A stretch of DNA of 64,000 nucleotides from Sanyastnella coralliicola (GCF_030845195.1 NZ_CP132543.1:389501-453500); one strand, 5' to 3'; numbered from the stretch's first letter, positions 45,727-54,639 are shown. Translations and numbers: made by a program. The notes: generated by a model not told the origin, from the letters alone.

Positions 45727-45735
45727 GTCTTGAGC

Positions 45736-46143
45736 TTAGTGAGGTTGTTGGTTGATGTTCTTTCTGTCCAGCAGCGTTTGACAACGGCTTTCTGAATAGA
45801 AAATCACGACGTATCCGGTATCCCCGATACGGAAATACTGGTGTTCAGAACCTGGGAGGATCTGCGCCTTAAAAGGGTTGATATTCGTTTGCGTAGCTTC
45901 CGGGTCCCTTGCAAGAAGGTCTTCCAAGTCGCGTTCTTTACCAGGCATATAGCTTACCTGGTAGCTATCTTCAGCAACAAAGTTCAACCATGAGATCTCT
46001 TCAGCGTTGAAGCTTTCGAGCTCTGCATTGGTGAATGCGTTTGCTACTTTTTCTACGGGCGCAACATCTTGCGCTTGAGTTGCCAAACAAGAAATAATGA
46101 GGGCAACGACCAAACCGATCCGGTTCTTGAATCTCGTGATCAT
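45736..46143 (-). CDS. Small exported protein, first gene of the adhesin operon
   Basis: 135 residues with a signal peptide (ATQAQ) and a mature part of about 110 residues with no family I recognise (LNFVAEDSYQVSYMPGK). It ends 9 bp before the giant adhesin start, so it is very likely cotranscribed. The C-terminus has a single Cys. Small exported proteins are often found with such adhesin operons; role unknown. Confidence 0.75.
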   Translation of the reverse strand: MITRFKNRIGLVVALIISCLATQAQDVAPVEKVANAFTNAELESFNAEEISWLNFVAEDSYQVSYMPGKERDLEDLLARDPEATQTNINPFKAQILPGSEHQYFRIGDTGYVVIFYSESRCQTLLDRKNINQQPH

Positions 46144-46439
46144 AGGGTGACTTAATTGATTTCTAGGCGAATCTACTTGCGTGATGTCCAGAGGTTTGTC
46201 GGTGGGTCACCTAGGGAACTGTCGACCATGACTGAAGCAGGTATTCCAAAAAAGCCAACCACCATGTAGGACTCTTTTAGGGGGCTGTAGGTGAGAAACT
46301 GAAGACGGTTGAAGTCGATCTAAGCCAGAAGCCACGTGTAGTCTAGGATTTAGATGTAGGACGAGCTTATGGATTTCATAACAAGAATTGATTGAACTAT
46401 TGAGGCATTTTTGCGTTTACTTTGTCGATCATAAATGAG
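46144..46439. other. Intergenic region between divergent operons
   Basis: About 295 bases holding the divergent promoters of the adhesin operon and of isocitrate dehydrogenase. TTTACTTTG near 46416-46424 is the likely icd -7 region. No ORF, strong hairpin or repeat array seen. Confidence 0.5.
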
Positions 46440-47891
46440 ATGAGCATGGAAAAACAACGCGTTACGGTCGCTTATGGCGATGGAATTGGGCCTGAAATCA
46501 TGAAGGCAACACTATCAATTTTGGAGGCAGCTGAAGTGCCTTTGGAATATGATGTTATTGAGATCGGAGAGAAGATTTATTTAAGCGGTGTGAAGAGCGG
46601 AATTAGCACGGAAGCTTGGGATACTCTTCGTAACAATGCTGCTTTCCTGAAAGCGCCAATTACCACACCACAAGGAGGTGGGTACAAGAGTTTGAATGTG
46701 ACGATTCGTAAGTCACTCGGACTTTTCGCTAACGTTCGTCCTGTTGTTGCACTTACCCCTTATGTAAAATCGAATCACCCGAAGATGGACCTCGTGATCG
46801 TTCGTGAGAATGAGGAAGATCTATACGCTGGTATCGAACACCAACAAACTCCAGAGGTGGTTCAGACCCTGAAGCTAGTAAGCCGCCCTGGATGTGAGAA
46901 GATTGTACGCTACGCCTTTGAATACGCTCGTGTGAACGGACGTAAAAAGGTGACTTGTATGACGAAAGATAACATCATGAAGCACAGTGATGGTTTGTTC
47001 CGTCAAGTGTTTAATGAAGTCAAAGAAGAATACCCAGATATCGAATCAGATCACTGGATCATTGATATCGGCTCTGCAGTAGTAGCTAATCGTCCAGAAA
47101 CCCTGGATGTAGTCGTTACGCTTAACCTATATGGAGATATTATTTCAGATATCGCTGCTGAAGTAGGTGGTTCTGTTGGACTTGGAGGTTCAGCGAATGT
47201 AGGAGCTACCGTAAGTATGTTCGAAGCCATCCACGGTTCGGCACCAGACATCGCTGGAAAAGGAATTGCAAATCCATCAGGACTCCTGAATGGAGCGATT
47301 ATGATGCTAGATCACCTCGGTCTTCAAGACAAGGCGCGCATGATTAAGAATGCATTCCTTAAGACATTGGAAGATGGATACCATACAGGTGATATCTACC
47401 GCGAAGAGATCAGTAAAGAGCGAGTGAATACACAAGGATTCGCCGCAAAAGTGATCGAGAATCTCGGACAAGAGCCATCTCAGTTGCCTGCAGCGCGCGC
47501 CGCGAAAGGTGGGAAGATCACTATCAAAACAACGGAAATCAATCGCGCAAGCAAAAAGCTTGTAGGGGTTGACGTATTCATTGATTGGGATAAAGCTAAC
47601 CGCGATCCAGACGTCATTGGAGATGGCCTACGTGCGATTCAAGGGGACAAAATGTACCTCAAAATGATCACCAATCGTGGGGTGAAGGTTTACCCTGACG
47701 GATTACCTGAGACTTTCAAGACTGATCACTGGAGATGTCGTTTCACAGCGCAAAACGGAAACGATTTGGGTAATGCGGACGTAATCGAGCTTCTCTCAAA
47801 TATCGAAGGTGCTGACTTCGATTTCATCAAAACAGAGCAACTCTACGAATTTGATGGGAAGAGAGGATACTCTCTAGCCCAAGGAGAATAA
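46440..47891 (+). CDS. icd: NADP-dependent isocitrate dehydrogenase
   Basis: Start at 46440 (MSMEKQRVTVAYGDG); the ATG at 46446 is as good. 483 residues, the longer form with a C-terminal extension of about 130 residues known in Bacteroidota and Thermus-like enzymes. Key motifs: YGDGIGPEI, KSLNVTIRKSLGLFANVRP (isocitrate contacts), IVRENEEDLYAG, and the coenzyme-binding signature NLYGDIISDIAAEVGGSVGLGGSANVG. It makes 2-oxoglutarate in the TCA cycle. NADP use is inferred by family. Confidence 0.95.
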   Translation: MSMEKQRVTVAYGDGIGPEIMKATLSILEAAEVPLEYDVIEIGEKIYLSGVKSGISTEAWDTLRNNAAFLKAPITTPQGGGYKSLNVTIRKSLGLFANVRPVVALTPYVKSNHPKMDLVIVRENEEDLYAGIEHQQTPEVVQTLKLVSRPGCEKIVRYAFEYARVNGRKKVTCMTKDNIMKHSDGLFRQVFNEVKEEYPDIESDHWIIDIGSAVVANRPETLDVVVTLNLYGDIISDIAAEVGGSVGLGGSANVGATVSMFEAIHGSAPDIAGKGIANPSGLLNGAIMMLDHLGLQDKARMIKNAFLKTLEDGYHTGDIYREEISKERVNTQGFAAKVIENLGQEPSQLPAARAAKGGKITIKTTEINRASKKLVGVDVFIDWDKANRDPDVIGDGLRAIQGDKMYLKMITNRGVKVYPDGLPETFKTDHWRCRFTAQNGNDLGNADVIELLSNIEGADFDFIKTEQLYEFDGKRGYSLAQGE

Positions 47892-47904
47892 GAATAAAGG
47901 ACAC

Positions 47905-48933
47905 CTAGTACCGGCGGTTCATGGAAATGCGGACGAGCGAAAGCATAATCGGCACTTCTATGAGCACGCCGACTACGGTGACCAACGCAGCTCCGGATTC
48001 CAATCCGAACAACGCAATGGCAACCGCAACTGCCAATTCAAAGAAGTTGCTCGCACCAATCATGGCCGCAGGTGCACAGGTTTGATAAGGCAGTTTCAAG
48101 AACTTCCCTCCGAACCATCCCGCGAAAAAGATCAAGTAGGTTTGAATAGCCAGTGGAATGGCAATCAATAGAATGGCCAATGGATCATTCAGGATTTTCT
48201 CGCCTTGAAATGCAAAGAGTAGAATTAAGGTGCTCAGTAAGGCTATGATCGAAACCGGCTTAAGCTTGGGAATAAACCGCTCTTTCAACCATTGCGCCCC
48301 TTTCGTTTTCAGGATGTATTTATTGGCTAAATATCCCGCTGTTAACGGAATCACCACAAAAGCAATGGTGCTCGTGATCAACACGTTCCAAGGTGTTTCG
48401 ATGGAAGTGATCCCTAACAAGAATCGAACAATTGGTACAAAAGCGAAGACCATGATCAGGTCATTGACAGACACTTGTATCAAGGTGTAATTCGGATTTC
48501 CCTCTGCTAAGTAAGACCAAACAAAAACCATGGCAGTGCATGGTGCCGCACCTAAAAGGATGGCACCAGCCATGTATTCATTCGCGGTGGCATCATCGAT
48601 CAGCCCTTCATAGATGAAGTCAAAGAACAGCCAAGCGATCAACGCCATCGAAAATGGTTTGATCAACCAGTTGATGAAAACGGTCAAACCAATGCCCTTC
48701 GAATTTGACTTCAGATTTTTGATGGAAGAGAAATCAATCTGCACCATCATCGGAAAGATCATTGCCCAAATCAATACCGCTATTGGGATGTTCACATGGT
48801 ATACTTCAAGTTCGGCAATGCCTTGGATCTGATCCCCTGCGAGTTTACCGATACCAATACCAAGGGCGATACACAGCAGTACCCACCAAGTCAGGTGTTT
48901 CTCAAACCCTTGAATCGCTCTACGTTCTGCCAT
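47905..48933 (-). CDS. acr3: ACR3-type arsenite efflux transporter
   Basis: 342 residues with ten hydrophobic segments. The ACR3 signature GAAPCTAMVFVW includes the cysteine essential for arsenite transport, and NDLIMVFAFVPIV and GASNFFELAVAVA are typical. It expels arsenite from the cytoplasm. It begins one base after the stop of the arsenate-reductase homologue, in an arsRC-acr3 operon that is convergent with icd. Confidence 0.95.
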   Translation of the reverse strand: MAERRAIQGFEKHLTWWVLLCIALGIGIGKLAGDQIQGIAELEVYHVNIPIAVLIWAMIFPMMVQIDFSSIKNLKSNSKGIGLTVFINWLIKPFSMALIAWLFFDFIYEGLIDDATANEYMAGAILLGAAPCTAMVFVWSYLAEGNPNYTLIQVSVNDLIMVFAFVPIVRFLLGITSIETPWNVLITSTIAFVVIPLTAGYLANKYILKTKGAQWLKERFIPKLKPVSIIALLSTLILLFAFQGEKILNDPLAILLIAIPLAIQTYLIFFAGWFGGKFLKLPYQTCAPAAMIGASNFFELAVAVAIALFGLESGAALVTVVGVLIEVPIMLSLVRISMNRRY

Positions 48934-48934
48934 T

Positions 48935-49648
48935 TTACTTCACGCGAGACATCAACCACAGCATTTCACGGCCAATTTGGTGACTCCGAGCATAGTAAGT
49001 AGAGTCTTCCAAGTCTGTGTCGTCAGATACTTTAGGGTCAATGTATCTGATGGGGAAGCGTGCTTCGGCACCGTATACGATTGGACAACTCTCATCTGCG
49101 TGAGAGCAAGTCATGATTGCAATGAATCCGCTTTGAGGATTTGATTCATGCGTGTATTTCTTTGAGAAACATACCATGTGAGATCCCGGGGCCATTTGTA
49201 GCTCGTAGTTAGGATTGTCTCCCTGTGCGTCTGAGATCTTGAAGCCGTCTTTACGCAGCGCATTCACTGCGCGAATATTGAAAGCGGTTGCCTCAGTTCC
49301 TCCTGAGAATGTTGAGATACCGTCAAGTTCATAATAGGCAGCGGCAGTTGCCGCCCAGATTTGACTGAGATGACTACGACGACTATTGTGTGTGCAAATA
49401 AAGGTCAAATCAACAGGCTCGTTCTTCTGTCGTTTTTCAGAAATGAAGTCTGCTAGCTCTTGCAGTTCGTCTTTGCGTGTCTCTTCAATCTGATCTTGTT
49501 CGGCGATCAAGGAAGAGATTCTTTCTTCAATCTGTGGGAAGAGCTTCATCTTTTTGTCTTCGTTGGTTGTAGTGGGAGATTCGTCGCAATATTCTGAAAT
49601 CCCGAAAAGCGACGAGATAAAAATGATGGAGAGCGTTAACGTTTTCAT
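48935..49648 (-). CDS. Exported LMW-phosphatase-fold protein (arsenate reductase homologue)
   Basis: Start at the ATG at 49648, which overlaps the arsR stop by one base (TGATG), so it is well fixed; 237 residues. Residues ~37-237 are the LMW protein-tyrosine-phosphatase/arsenate-reductase family found in ars operons, with the CX5RS loop CTHNSRRS (Cys85, Arg91). Unlike the usual cytoplasmic forms, which begin near MKLFPQIEERI, this has 33 extra residues starting with a hydrophobic signal-like segment (MKTLTLSIIFISSLFGIS). It may be exported or membrane-tethered. Arsenate reductase is the obvious role but is not proven. Confidence 0.88.
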   Translation of the reverse strand: MKTLTLSIIFISSLFGISEYCDESPTTTNEDKKMKLFPQIEERISSLIAEQDQIEETRKDELQELADFISEKRQKNEPVDLTFICTHNSRRSHLSQIWAATAAAYYELDGISTFSGGTEATAFNIRAVNALRKDGFKISDAQGDNPNYELQMAPGSHMVCFSKKYTHESNPQSGFIAIMTCSHADESCPIVYGAEARFPIRYIDPKVSDDTDLEDSTYYARSHQIGREMLWLMSRVK

Positions 49649-49977
49649 CAGCAACACTTGTTGCGCTCAGCGAAATGCTCAGAGCGCTCGTTAAAGAAGT
49701 CAGCGAGTTCTTGAAAAGCGTGCTCGTTAATGCAATAACAAACACGACTTCCGGTCACAGTACCTTCAATCAGTCCCGCGTTTTTCATCTCTTTCAGGTG
49801 CTGCGAGATGGTAGGTTGTGCGAGTCCAACGACATCTTGTAGATCGCCACAAATACAGTTAGGCGTCGCTAGTAAATGCTCTACAATGGCCAGGCGTGCT
49901 GGATGAGCCAAACTCTTCATCAAAGTCACTTTACGGAGGATATCCGTACTGAATCCTTCAGTCTTTGTAATTCCCAC
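49648..49977 (-). CDS. arsR: ArsR-family metalloregulator (GTG start)
   Basis: 109 residues, starting at GTG (MGITKTEGF agrees with family starts). Winged-HTH with AHPARLAIVEHLL and AQPTISQHLKEMKNAGLI. Cysteines in NCICGDL and at the C-terminal CC end, plus Cys in VCYCI, could bind arsenite. As repressor it would be released by As(III), turning on this operon. Its own operator-like palindrome lies directly against the start codon. Confidence 0.93.
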   Translation of the reverse strand: MGITKTEGFSTDILRKVTLMKSLAHPARLAIVEHLLATPNCICGDLQDVVGLAQPTISQHLKEMKNAGLIEGTVTGSRVCYCINEHAFQELADFFNERSEHFAERNKCC

Positions 49978-49993
49978 ATTGCAATATTACAAT
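49978..49993 (-). promoter_or_regulatory. Candidate ArsR operator abutting the arsR start
   Basis: A 16-bp near-palindrome, ATTGTAATATTGCAAT on the minus strand, with 14 of 16 positions symmetric, starts one base upstream of the GTG. Binding there would cover the start of transcription and translation. Confidence 0.55.
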
Positions 49994-50102
49994 ATGCCGA
50001 TGGTAAGAATAGGGCATATGACGTATTGCAACGAAAACTTAACATTCGAATCTTTAACCTGAGCTAAGGTCTGAAGAATAGACTCGTGGCTAAACTGAAA
50101 TA

Positions 50103-50128
50103 AAAAGGTCTCCTTGTGGAGACCTTTT
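50103..50128. terminator. Terminator AAAAGGTCTCC/GGAGACCTTTT
   Basis: Eleven-bp stem with loop TTGT and T-runs on both strands. It ends the Spy-like gene on the minus strand and separates it from the ars operon. Confidence 0.85.
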
Positions 50129-50174
50129 CTTTTAACCTGTATATCATGATTCGGCAGCTTTCTGCCGTTGCTGA

Positions 50175-50594
50175 TTATTGCCGTGGTACGGTTGGGCCAA
50201 CATCTTGGCGGTGCTTGCGCTTCGCTTCCTTGTCTTTTTTCATCGCTGCCCACGTTTTACGTTGATCAGGAGTCAATATCTGATCAATCTCTGCGTCCAT
50301 CTGTTCGCGAACAGCTTTCATCTCTTCACGACGGGCTTCACGATCATCTTTTGATTCCGATTTGATCTTCTTGCGCTCCGGACGGTACTTTTCGTGGATT
50401 TCATCCCACTGTGCAATTTGTGTTTCTGTGAGTTGAAGTGCTTCGATAGTTTCTGCGCGGCGTCTTTCATGACGCTCTTCTGCGTTTGCTCGTCGATCTT
50501 CTTTGCTGCACTTTTCAGAACAGTCTTTGGTTTCTTGTGCGCTTGCCCCGATTGCCATGAATCCGGCAAGTAGCATCATCATCATTTTCTTCAT
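50175..50594 (-). CDS. Spy/CpxP-like periplasmic protein
   Basis: Start at MKKMMMMLLAG (50594), 139 residues, signal peptide ending ASAQ. The mature chain is charged and helical and has two LTxxQ motifs (LTETQIAQW and LTPDQRKTW), the mark of the Spy/CpxP chaperone family. Such proteins limit aggregation or sense metal and envelope stress in the periplasm. A Cys pair (CSEKC) near the mature N-terminus could bind metal. Confidence 0.85.
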   Translation of the reverse strand: MKKMMMMLLAGFMAIGASAQETKDCSEKCSKEDRRANAEERHERRRAETIEALQLTETQIAQWDEIHEKYRPERKKIKSESKDDREARREEMKAVREQMDAEIDQILTPDQRKTWAAMKKDKEAKRKHRQDVGPTVPRQ

Positions 50595-50643
50595 AGTGTC
50601 TTTCAGATTTATCGCTAATAGGACTGGCTGAAAGGAAGAAGGT

Positions 50644-51864
50644 TTAATCGAGTAGGGAATTGGCAATAGAAGTACCTGCAATCCAGGAACATGTCCAAGC
50701 AGCTTGAAAGTTGAATCCTCCGGTAACGGCGTCTATGTTGAGCACTTCGCCGGCCAAATACAATCCCGGGAAGTCTTTTGACTCCATAGATTTGAAATTC
50801 ACCGCTTTCAACTCTACACCTCCGGCAGTGACGAATTCCTCCTTAAAGGTGCTCTTGCCATTGACTTCGAGCGTGCATGAGATAATATTCCGTTTGAGAT
50901 GCTCGAGATTGCGCTTGTTTTGATCAGCCCAGTTCCCAACATGAACACCGGCATCATCTACCATTTGGTGCCATAGGCGTTTTGGGATCTCTGGATATAC
51001 CGTAGAAGCCACACTGCGTGTTGCGAATCGGGTGCGTTGATCTGAGATCCAGTCATCGATGGTCGATTCTTGATCCATGGTCCAGTTCACAATTACGTCG
51101 AATCGATAATTCCGCTCATGCAAATCTCGTGCTCCCCAGGCACTAGTCTTCAGGATGGCAGGCCCACTCAATCCCCAATGGGTGATAAGTAGAGGACCAT
51201 GATCATTCAACTTGGTTCCCGGGATCTTAATTTCTGCATTGGGAACGCTTAGCCCCATAAGACCATCAATGACCGCTGACTTAATATTGAATGTGAAAAG
51301 CGAAGGAACTTGATCAACCATCGGTAGACCTAGCCCCTGAAGCATCTTCCAGGCAGCAGGACTAGAACCGGCGGTAAAGAAGAGTTTCTGCGTGGTCAGG
51401 GTGGCATCAGAAGTTGTCACTTCCCAATGATCATCTTTCGGTAAAATGGTTGTCACTCCACTGCTAGTTCTGAGCTCAATCTTTCGATCTCTCAGCTCTT
51501 TCATGAAGCAGTCTATGATTGTTTGACTATCGTCGGAAATGGGAAATACTCTACCATCGTCTTCAATCTTTGTCTCCACGCCTCGTTCGCCGAGCCAACC
51601 CATCATGTCTCCTGTCATAAAGGTGTTGAATGGTCCTAAAAGCTCACGTTGACCTCGCGGATAGAATTTAGAAAGCTCTCTTGGGTCGAAGATACCGTGT
51701 GTCACATTGCAACGTCCACCGCCTGAGATCTTGACCTTCTCTAAGGGTCTTTTCGCCTTTTCAAGGATTAGAATTTTAGCAGAAGGATTTACCTCTGCAC
51801 AACGAATGGCTCCGAAAACCCCTGCGGCTCCAGCACCAACTACGATCAAATCAAGATCAGCCAT
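50644..51864 (-). CDS. HI0933-family FAD-dependent oxidoreductase
   Basis: 406 residues. N-terminal dinucleotide-binding motif IVVGAGAAGVFGAIR, the family-specific KVKISGGGRCNVTH, and the C-terminal FAD contact GLYLAGEVLNIDAVTGGFNFQ match TIGR00275/YhiN-type flavoproteins. Reaction unknown in this family. The start overlaps the end of the cNMP/AlbA_2 gene by 8 bp, so both are in one operon. Confidence 0.93.
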   Translation of the reverse strand: MADLDLIVVGAGAAGVFGAIRCAEVNPSAKILILEKAKRPLEKVKISGGGRCNVTHGIFDPRELSKFYPRGQRELLGPFNTFMTGDMMGWLGERGVETKIEDDGRVFPISDDSQTIIDCFMKELRDRKIELRTSSGVTTILPKDDHWEVTTSDATLTTQKLFFTAGSSPAAWKMLQGLGLPMVDQVPSLFTFNIKSAVIDGLMGLSVPNAEIKIPGTKLNDHGPLLITHWGLSGPAILKTSAWGARDLHERNYRFDVIVNWTMDQESTIDDWISDQRTRFATRSVASTVYPEIPKRLWHQMVDDAGVHVGNWADQNKRNLEHLKRNIISCTLEVNGKSTFKEEFVTAGGVELKAVNFKSMESKDFPGLYLAGEVLNIDAVTGGFNFQAAWTCSWIAGTSIANSLLD

Positions 51865-52753
51865 TTACACGAAGAAGTTCAGCAGGGAATCTGCGAGCGA
51901 TGTAATGCAAGGCTGCACCAAAACCCAGCTGTTGGTTGGTTGAGCCCGATCGAATGAAGAAGCTTTCACCTGAAGTTCCTTTTCCGGTGAAGGCGTAGAT
52001 CGGACGATCAGATGGAACCACATCAATACGGTAGACCCCCTTGCCTTCAAAACAGGAGTGACAGAAGTGTACGAATGGCATGGCGTCAGTACCCAGTTTC
52101 TCACGGATGAGGTTCTGGAAATCTTGGTCGTACTTATCGGCTGCTTGATTGGAATAGTCAGGAACGCCAATGACCTCTCCCGCATCATTCACTCCAATGA
52201 GCAATGTTCCTCCTTGGGTATTCAGGAAAGCTGCGATTGACTTGATGATGTTAGGATTGTGGCCTCCTTCTTTGAACTCGAGTTGTTCATCTTCTCCTCG
52301 TTGTATCAAGGTTTCAGTACTGTTGTCAAGCAACTCATGAAGATAGTTTACCGTGTTCTGGAATAAGAGGCGGAGCAATGAAGGATTGGAATCTGAAGGG
52401 ATCAGCCCTTGACTTTCAAGCTTGCTCTTTTCAAAGGTGATCACTTGGGAAATGTCATCTCCTCCCGTAGCCGAACCAAGACGTTCATTCTCAGTGAGTG
52501 CGGCCACCTCACCGAAAAGCTGACCTGTTTTGAGCGTTTTCACTTTTCCGTTTTTCAAGAATAGCTTGAAGCAGCCTTTCGAAACAACGAATAGTCGCTT
52601 CCCTTCTTGATGTGATTTGAACACCTCTTCGTTTCGGCTCAAGGTCCACACTTCGTGAATCTCGTAAAGGTCAGATCGCTTCTCTTCAGATAATACGTTG
52701 AGTACGGAAGCCTCAATCGCTTGGTCAAATGCTGAACGCTCTAGTTTTTGCAT
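51857..52753 (-). CDS. Cyclic-nucleotide-binding-like domain fused to an AlbA_2 (Schlafen-like) domain
   Basis: 298 residues from the ATG at 52753, 3 bases after a promoter motif. Residues ~1-130 resemble a cNMP-binding/CAP effector domain (FVVSKGCFKLFLKNGK, GQLFGEVAALT). Residues ~155-285 are an AlbA_2 domain (QLEFKEG, SIAAFLNTQGGTLLIGVNDAGEVIGV), a nucleic-acid- or ATP-binding module also found in Schlafen-type proteins. No HTH is seen. The fusion may couple a small-molecule signal to RNA or DNA binding. The cNMP pocket looks poorly conserved. Confidence 0.85.
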   Translation of the reverse strand: MQKLERSAFDQAIEASVLNVLSEEKRSDLYEIHEVWTLSRNEEVFKSHQEGKRLFVVSKGCFKLFLKNGKVKTLKTGQLFGEVAALTENERLGSATGGDDISQVITFEKSKLESQGLIPSDSNPSLLRLLFQNTVNYLHELLDNSTETLIQRGEDEQLEFKEGGHNPNIIKSIAAFLNTQGGTLLIGVNDAGEVIGVPDYSNQAADKYDQDFQNLIREKLGTDAMPFVHFCHSCFEGKGVYRIDVVPSDRPIYAFTGKGTSGESFFIRSGSTNQQLGFGAALHYIARRFPAELLRVNG

Positions 52754-52756
52754 ACG

Positions 52757-52764
52757 CAAATGTA
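52757..52764 (-). promoter_or_regulatory. -7 element TACATTTG, 3 bases before the start codon
   Basis: Exact TAnnTTTG on the minus strand followed by CGT and then ATG. Any transcript should start within the first codons, so the real start could be leaderless or lie downstream. Confidence 0.5.
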
Positions 52765-52851
52765 GGACTTAGATGGATGGCGCAGTCAAAATACGACAAG
52801 TGCCTTATTTACTTCAGCGGTCTTCTGGCGGAATTTTGTGAAGACTAATCA

Positions 52852-53838
52852 ATGAATGTCATTATGAACGCTAGACGAATCCTTTTCACCGCCCTCATTC
52901 TTTGCGCTTCCCTTGTGGGAAAGGCGCAACAAGTCAACTACACAGTTGAAGCAGACGACCCTGCGAAAGACCCCGTGGTCATTTTGAATCTGGAGTTGAT
53001 GTCAGTTGACATTAATTCTAGAAGTATCGATGCCATGGCACTTACTTGGGGAGCTTGGGGAATTGTTGAACCCATTCCAAGGATCGGAGTCAACTTCAAG
53101 TACAACCGTAGCTTGCTGTCATTCGGAAGACTTGGCTTTAGAGATTACCGTCCAGGTCAAGAATTGAATTTAGGAGGGTACTTCGTCTTCGGTAAGAGCC
53201 TCAAGACGAAACCAACCAAGGTAACGTTGGATGTTCAACAAGGAGAAACTACTTACTCTACGAACGTTTCAGGTGATCGCGTGGCGACACGAGAAGAAAT
53301 TGAAACTTACATTATGGTTCCAGCACAACGCTACCGGCAGTATGGTGTGCGTGGCGGTTTGTTCCGTAAGTCGAATGCTTATAACGTGCGCGAAGCGTTC
53401 GATATCGAAGACATTGAATTCCCTTACGAATACACCGAGCTCACATCAACAGGAGTTTATGCAGGGCTGTTTATTCGTCGCGGTTCAAATGTCTTCATCA
53501 ATACGAATACTCACGGACGTCAGTTCAATTCAGCAATGTCTGATATCTATCTCGACGTACTGTTGGTACCCGGGAATAAGATCACTCACCTAGAAGTAGA
53601 AGAAGGAGAGGACACGGTAGACATTACTGATGATTTGAAAGAGGTGCAAAGCTTCGCACCGCTTGGTTTCCGTCTGGGGTACAACCTCTACCAATTTGAA
53701 AAGCGTGCATTGACCGGTAAGAAATTCGGTCTGGCAACGTCCATGGAAGTTGGGTACAACCCATACATGGGATGGTTCATGAATGGAGGACTTAGCATGA
53801 CTCTGGTTAAGGCAACACGTCCGGCGACGCTTAACTAA
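52852..53838 (+). CDS. Exported protein, probable outer-membrane beta-barrel
   Basis: 328 residues with a signal peptide (VGKAQQ), alternating aromatic/polar strands, and glycine-rich turns toward the C-terminus (GYNPYMGWFMNGGLSM). The middle part has many charged residues (EVEEGEDTVDI). I do not recognise the family. It lies 6 bp before the next gene; both are probably cotranscribed. A GAATTTTG promoter-like element is at 52831-52838. Confidence 0.75.
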   Translation: MNVIMNARRILFTALILCASLVGKAQQVNYTVEADDPAKDPVVILNLELMSVDINSRSIDAMALTWGAWGIVEPIPRIGVNFKYNRSLLSFGRLGFRDYRPGQELNLGGYFVFGKSLKTKPTKVTLDVQQGETTYSTNVSGDRVATREEIETYIMVPAQRYRQYGVRGGLFRKSNAYNVREAFDIEDIEFPYEYTELTSTGVYAGLFIRRGSNVFINTNTHGRQFNSAMSDIYLDVLLVPGNKITHLEVEEGEDTVDITDDLKEVQSFAPLGFRLGYNLYQFEKRALTGKKFGLATSMEVGYNPYMGWFMNGGLSMTLVKATRPATLN

Positions 53839-53844
53839 TTCATC

Positions 53845-54636
53845 ATGCGTTTGCTTTTGATGGCTGTTGGTTTGCTTTTGGCGAACACGCTTTACAGCCA
53901 GACTTTACAGGACTTCGGCTACATCGGAGACTCCTATGACGGATATCTTTACTTAGGGGCCATGGTAAAGTCTTCATCAGTGAAGAACCCAGGCGCTCCT
54001 CGTGAAGAAGTGCATGATCAACAGGTGTATAACGTCGATGTCAATATCCGTACGGCCCATTTTGGATTAGGTGAAAGTCGTTATAGCCTCAATTATAAAC
54101 TGCTAACCGATCTCCTCTATATCGTAGATGATATGGTCAATGACGACGGTGAGAGCTATTATCGCAGCGAGAGTTCCAGCCTTTCCAATGGCATCATTGG
54201 GTGGCATGGGTTTGGCTGGAACTTCATAGCTCGAGATCGATTGGTCGTTGCCGTGGGGTTCAATTTCAATGATTACTTCGCCGGCACGAGTTACTTATAT
54301 GAAGATTCAGTTGAAACAGGTCTCATTTCCAATGAACCGCACGGCTGGTATATCGCTTCAGGCCCAACCATGTTCGCTGACGTATTACTCACGCGATTCT
54401 TGATCCTTCATGTACAATCTGATTTCTCCATGCCTTTTGCGAAGCCAGTGGCCTTGAGCTATGGCATCGACGATCCTGATTATCCGCACCCGCATTTCTT
54501 CCACTTTGCAGCAGAGGTGGTGACTCCGGTAGGAATCTTTGTTGGCGCTGATTACAGTAAACTGATTAACCGCGGAGATCTGCACAACAATACCAGTCGC
54601 CTTGACATCAATCTAGGCTTCAAGTTTGTGCTCTAG
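53845..54636 (+). CDS. Exported protein, probable outer-membrane beta-barrel
   Basis: 263 residues with a signal peptide (LYSQ). The strand pattern (LVVAVGFNFNDYF, IFVGADYSKLINRG) and the end LDINLGFKFVL, a C-terminal aromatic strand, fit an outer-membrane barrel. No family known to me. Operon with the gene upstream, convergent with the haloperoxidase-family gene 3 bp away. Confidence 0.75.
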   Translation: MRLLLMAVGLLLANTLYSQTLQDFGYIGDSYDGYLYLGAMVKSSSVKNPGAPREEVHDQQVYNVDVNIRTAHFGLGESRYSLNYKLLTDLLYIVDDMVNDDGESYYRSESSSLSNGIIGWHGFGWNFIARDRLVVAVGFNFNDYFAGTSYLYEDSVETGLISNEPHGWYIASGPTMFADVLLTRFLILHVQSDFSMPFAKPVALSYGIDDPDYPHPHFFHFAAEVVTPVGIFVGADYSKLINRGDLHNNTSRLDINLGFKFVL

Positions 54637-54639
54637 TAT

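Noticed and set aside
49527-49745. 72-residue minus-strand ORF at the arsR/phosphatase junction
   Set aside because: Other frame across the TGATG junction of two well-supported genes.
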